From Meghimatium bilineatum (lineage: Eukaryota > Mollusca > Gastropoda > Stylommatophora > Philomycidae): DNA of 64,000 nt. Where the stretch lies: the NCBI GenBank assembly GCA_034231615.1, contig CM067307.1, positions 650,001 through 714,000 of the forward strand, in the 5' to 3' direction. This document shows, piece after piece, positions 63,101-64,000 of this stretch; the stretch's first letter is position 1; the number at the start of each line of letters is the position of its first letter. Made by a program: the position numbers and the translations under genes. The notes under the pieces were generated by a model that saw only the letters and a program-made list of their open reading frames with translations, ran no database searches and had not been told where the DNA came from.

Positions 63101-63617
63101 TTGAAGGTTAGAGAATCAGTGATAATGTGACATTTGAAGGTTAGGGAATCAGTGATAATGTGACAGTTGAGGACTACATCCATACTGTGTTCATGACAGA
63201 ACGTGATGATCCTGGACTACTATTATATTACCATGTTTCCCTTCAAGGACTAAACATGCATCCATACCTGCCCTCCCTCCAACACAATAAAGTCTTTTAG
63301 TAAAGAAACCTTATATAGTTTCTAGTGTAACCTGTTACTCAACTGAGGACGACCTTTGGTTTTGTTAGAAAGGCTATGGGATGTCAAGAGCTACTTGGTC
63401 ATAGCTAAAGGTATTACTTCATAATATTCAAACACAAATTACAATGAAAACGATAACCAGAAACAATTTCTGCATACAAATCTGTCACATTCTATATACA
63501 TGTTGTGTACCAGAACTAGAGATCAACACTTACCTGACTAATTTTCTCAAATGGTTTCCGAAACATCTGTATGGATTTGACTTTCTTAGTCATGCCCAGA
63601 GATGGAATCTCTACTGT
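50996..63617 (-). CDS. EEFSEC: selenocysteine-specific elongation factor, C-terminal 340 residues
   Basis: EEFSEC (eEFSec, SelB homologue) brings Sec-tRNA[Ser]Sec to the ribosome at UGA codons in selenoprotein mRNAs, together with SECIS elements and SBP2. Exons on the - strand: 63617-63534, 62366-61797, 55544-55358 and 51177-50996 (stop TAA). Together they give 1023 nt in one frame. They encode VEIPSLGMTKKVKSIQMFRK, GDRAGVCVTQFDPTLLERGL, KFHITLGHETVMGR, VTCAPHSLVIGSRLDADVHT, CRIAFFGKILH, SFLPQLKVFK, RATDKYTVIAKNLFKKETNI, GTIEGGFGQSGKVKIRVP and VYLHFKRYVYDPNKKMVQSS. These match domains 2 to 4 of animal EEFSEC, including the basic C-terminal domain IV. The GTPase domain lies past the right edge. 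The gene converges on STX6. All junctions are GT-AG and in frame, so it looks functional. Confidence 0.95.
51280..51475 (-). mobile_element. small LINE 3' fragment
   Basis: The - strand contains GSRGKGHPR-type basic sequence followed by a GATGATG tail at about 51387-51396. It lies in the last EEFSEC intron. Confidence 0.4.
51743..52440 (-). mobile_element. LINE 3' fragment (family A), with upstream connector
   Basis: 51743-52075 matches 745-1090 base by base over long blocks (GTAGGGGCACCACACTGGAT, CATGTCCAAACCATG). On the - strand 52231-52443 reads KLEEMNTFKYLRSSICSDGK, AELKIRLEIDILYRH, the connector upstream of the same end. A hairpin lies between them (52269-52313). Confidence 0.75.
52269..52313. 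repeat. 20-bp perfect inverted repeat, 5-nt loop
   Basis: ATAGACATAGCCTTGACATA and its exact reverse complement are separated by GACGA. It sits inside the LINE fragment, next to a tandem ACATAGACATAG motif, and could be a template-switch product. Confidence 0.9.
52455..52560 (-). mobile_element. LINE 3' end (family D type)
   Basis: Shares GTTGTTCATCCACTACATGATAATGATGAC, TTGTTACATC and GTTATGCCCATGACTATG-like blocks with 63755-63835. Non-coding 3' end only. Confidence 0.55.
52565..53325. other. EEFSEC intron, short duplications only
   Basis: A tandem duplication of GAGTTCTTAGTTGAGAACTG (inverted within itself) plus GTATGTGTACAT occurs at 53198-53260. Nothing else is seen. Confidence 0.4.
53330..53440 (+). 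mobile_element. piggyBac N-terminal relic
   Basis: CCTAGCTGATAACATTTGTG and the following TTCATTTGTTTGCACAGATGATATT match the transposase sequence at 28612-28672 with a few substitutions and a stop. The tail (GTTTGGTTATGAAATGACAT) matches 36915-36940 instead, so the copy is closer to that one. Confidence 0.6.
53540..55068. mobile_element. DNA transposon-like element with TACCTGTCAAC ends
   Basis: The left end CTTACCTGTCAACTG and the right end (reverse complement CATACCTGTCAACCTG) form short inverted repeats. CTTATG is found directly outside both (53534-53539 and 55069-55074), a plausible 6-bp target duplication. The subterminal parts are rich in TACGG and TTTTTATGG motifs. The body contains a 24-bp minisatellite. 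No transposase is seen, so it is non-autonomous. The superfamily is not assigned. It lies in an EEFSEC intron. Confidence 0.6.
54180..54710. repeat. minisatellite, 24-bp unit, open in several frames
   Basis: The unit is CATAGATGCACGATCTCCGC plus CGGT, about 20 copies. Because 24 is a multiple of three, each strand has frames that stay open (TDAQSPLFIDARSLPV on +, GDCASVNSGDCASI-type on -). On + it is preceded by TTTCTTTTTAG and ELQTENEKMIPLTENEAIAA, so it could be read as the last exon of an element-encoded transcript. Confidence 0.85.
55358..55544 (-). CDS. EEFSEC: EEFSEC coding exon (third visible)
   Basis: The acceptor is TATTCTTAG. The exon encodes VKTKEGQIERATDKYTVIAK, NLFKKETNISSFANLKIVLS and SGEKGTIEGGFGQSGKVKIR, VP. 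The donor is CCAG then gtattt. FGQSGK is a conserved domain IV motif. Confidence 0.95.
55560..55970. other. EEFSEC intron with repeated GTTAAC
   Basis: TTGTTAACA and close variants recur about seven times between 55625 and 55710 without a regular period. No gene is seen. Confidence 0.4.
55980..56440 (-). mobile_element. LINE 3' fragment (family F)
   Basis: The - strand is open for 121 codons. It includes TTDKTVWTSYEDEHQLPIRA, YRATGRSRIDNIKTILNKHD and RATRLTLECRLHLLHKP. R(S/T)RIDNIK is the conserved C-terminal block of this LINE type. The 37630-38280 fragment is a relative. Confidence 0.7.
56495..56735. repeat. minisatellite, 22-bp unit, about 10 copies
   Basis: GCTCTCTCATGTAAGTTTCA plus TA or AA, head to tail. 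Confidence 0.95.
56895..57500. repeat. minisatellite, 16-17-bp unit
   Basis: The unit is CAGAGATAACAACAGAT with variants (AGAAATAACAACAGATC; CAGAGATAATTAAATAT). About 35 copies. Confidence 0.95.
57590..58612 (+). mobile_element. LINE reverse transcriptase, degenerate
   Basis: Reading across frames gives APITNHQELMV (worn finger), WQNSIIVPIWNNK, YRGIPLLSYTGKIYVKILEV, SIQFGFRREVSVSCTDALFS, IFKDQEKSFNRTDRNALWAT and TCGCVLSPIPFNICMDRI. These are the finger and palm blocks of a non-LTR polymerase before the YADD box, which is not present. There are many stops. Confidence 0.78.
59394..60015. mobile_element. insertion with inverted LINE tails inside the hAT-like element
   Basis: TGAACAAAGT at 59384-59393 is repeated at 60016-60025, and the hAT reading frame joins across the two (ETIVNKVL to NKVLQHFHIY). 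So this 622-bp block is an insertion with a 10-bp duplication. Inside it, 59402-59526 is the + strand 3' end of the RTE-like family (compare 32860-32975) and 59527-59640 is the same region inverted. The rest (59640-60015) is unidentified. Confidence 0.75.
60128..60222. repeat. 29-bp tandem repeat, 3 copies
   Basis: GTTATCATTACTGCCAGCTG plus TGAGTAGG, a triplication within the hAT-like coding region. Confidence 0.9.
60757..60816. repeat. direct repeat, copy 1 (pairs with 61735-61801)
   Basis: ATCAATAAACTCTATCTGGA and the following 40 bases recur beside EEFSEC exon 61797-62366 with a few small differences. Between the two copies lies a piggyBac-like MITE. Confidence 0.8.
60817..61722. mobile_element. 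probable piggyBac-type MITE
   Basis: The left end CCCATTCAATCCCTTAGCAG, preceded by GTAA, and the right end (reverse complement CCATTTCAATCCCAGCCG), preceded by TTAA, are inverted repeats. TTAA and CC(C) ends are the piggyBac signature. The left TTAA is mutated to GTAA. There is no transposase ORF. A C-run lies at 61243-61254. Confidence 0.5.
61797..62366 (-). CDS. EEFSEC: EEFSEC coding exon (second visible), 190 codons
   Basis: The acceptor is TTTCTACAG. The exon encodes GDRAGVCVTQFDPTLLERGL, CSSEALVTAAAVIISVDKVI, KSKFHITLGHETVMGRISLF, a variable loop (ETFDFTKEYSHQEELFSPSR), QFALIELEHPVTCAPHSLVI, GSRLDADVHTSACRIAFFGK and SFLPQLKVFK. The donor AAG then gtcggt is weak, but it is the one that aligns the protein without gaps. 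Confidence 0.96.
62415..63172. repeat. minisatellite, 30-bp unit, about 25 copies
   Basis: The unit is TGACAGTTGAGGTTAGGGAA plus TCAGTGGTAA. Variants differ by GAAGG, GATAA or GGCTGTT. It fills most of an EEFSEC intron. Confidence 0.96.
63190..63530. other. EEFSEC intron, no feature
   Basis: No repeat or frame of note. Confidence 0.4.
63534..63617 (-). CDS. EEFSEC: EEFSEC coding exon (first visible), 28 codons
   Basis: The acceptor is TCTTCTACAG. The exon encodes TVEIPSLGMTKKVKSIQMFR and KPFEKISQ. The donor is CAG then gtaagt. VKSMQMF-type sequence is a hallmark of domain 2 in EEFSEC. Confidence 0.93.
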
Positions 63618-63744
63618 CTGTAGAAGACACAAACTAAAGCTGAAATGATTTGTCATGTACATGAGAACAATGAAGTAAAGTGTTTCTGCTGCAAGCCTTT
63701 TTATGATAGACATATTGTACTCATTCTCAGACAGGACTGACATT

Positions 63745-64000
63745 ATCCTCAATGTTGTTCGTCCATCACAAGTGATGATGACAATTTGTTACATCCACTT
63801 TTGAAAATTCAATTTTAGTTATGTCCTTGATTATGAGTTTGTAGATGGCTAATGAGCCATATTTAAGCTGTAAATGTCCTTAGACAGTTTGGACATGGAA
63901 TGACTACTGTAGACGGATCTTGGTCTATCCGTGACTTTCTAGCTGCTCTCCGCTGTTGAGCTGCTGCATTTCTCTTCTTTTCACAAGATGATGCGCTCTT
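63745..64000 (-). mobile_element. LINE 3' end with C2H2-like finger (family D), runs off the edge
   Basis: The - strand reads AAAQQRRAARKSRIDQDPST, then CPNCLRTF and LISHLQTHNQGHN, a zinc finger like that at 42720-42765, followed by a tail with a CATCATCACT block. It lies in an EEFSEC intron. Confidence 0.75.

Overview
This is a stretch of an invertebrate animal nuclear genome. It has spliced genes with canonical GT-AG introns, a Pol III tRNA gene, A+T-rich intergenic DNA and a very heavy load of non-LTR retrotransposons, DNA transposons and minisatellites. A lophotrochozoan (for example a mollusc) or another marine invertebrate would fit, but the sequence alone does not settle the phylum. 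There are no prokaryotic operons, ribosome binding sites or CRISPR arrays.

Host genes. (1) A complete syntaxin-6 gene lies on the + strand. Seven coding exons (14204-44139) add up to 753 nt in one open frame, giving 250 residues with the N-terminal syntaxin-6 domain, a SNARE helix and a C-terminal membrane anchor. (2) The 3' part of EEFSEC, the selenocysteine-specific elongation factor, lies on the - strand. Four exons between 63617 and 50996 encode the last 340 residues; the GTPase half lies beyond the right edge. The two genes converge, with about 6.9 kb between their stop codons. (3) A possible first coding exon of an unrecognised gene is on the - strand at 324-520. (4) A tRNA-Leu(AAG) gene sits at 8975-9056.

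Mobile DNA fills nearly everything else. Two DNA transposons can be delimited to the base. The first is a Tc1/mariner-superfamily element (18454-20838) with 32-bp perfect terminal repeats, a TA duplication and an intact 427-residue transposase whose second and third catalytic residues are 83 residues apart. The second is a piggyBac element (28111-33304) inserted at a TTAA inside a minisatellite and itself interrupted by a 5'-truncated non-LTR element with a 7-bp duplication. Further copies include two BED-finger hAT-like elements, a 1.5-kb element with TACCTGTCAAC ends, a probable piggyBac MITE beside an EEFSEC splice donor, and more than twenty LINE fragments in both orientations.

Tandem repeats of 16-70 bp units occupy well over 9 kb, mostly in syntaxin-6 introns. 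Exon 4 of syntaxin-6 lies in a 250-bp gap between a 1.16-kb array and a 1.8-kb array. At least two arrays grew inside LINE sequence, and one was later split by the piggyBac insertion. A relative history of events can therefore be read from the sequence.
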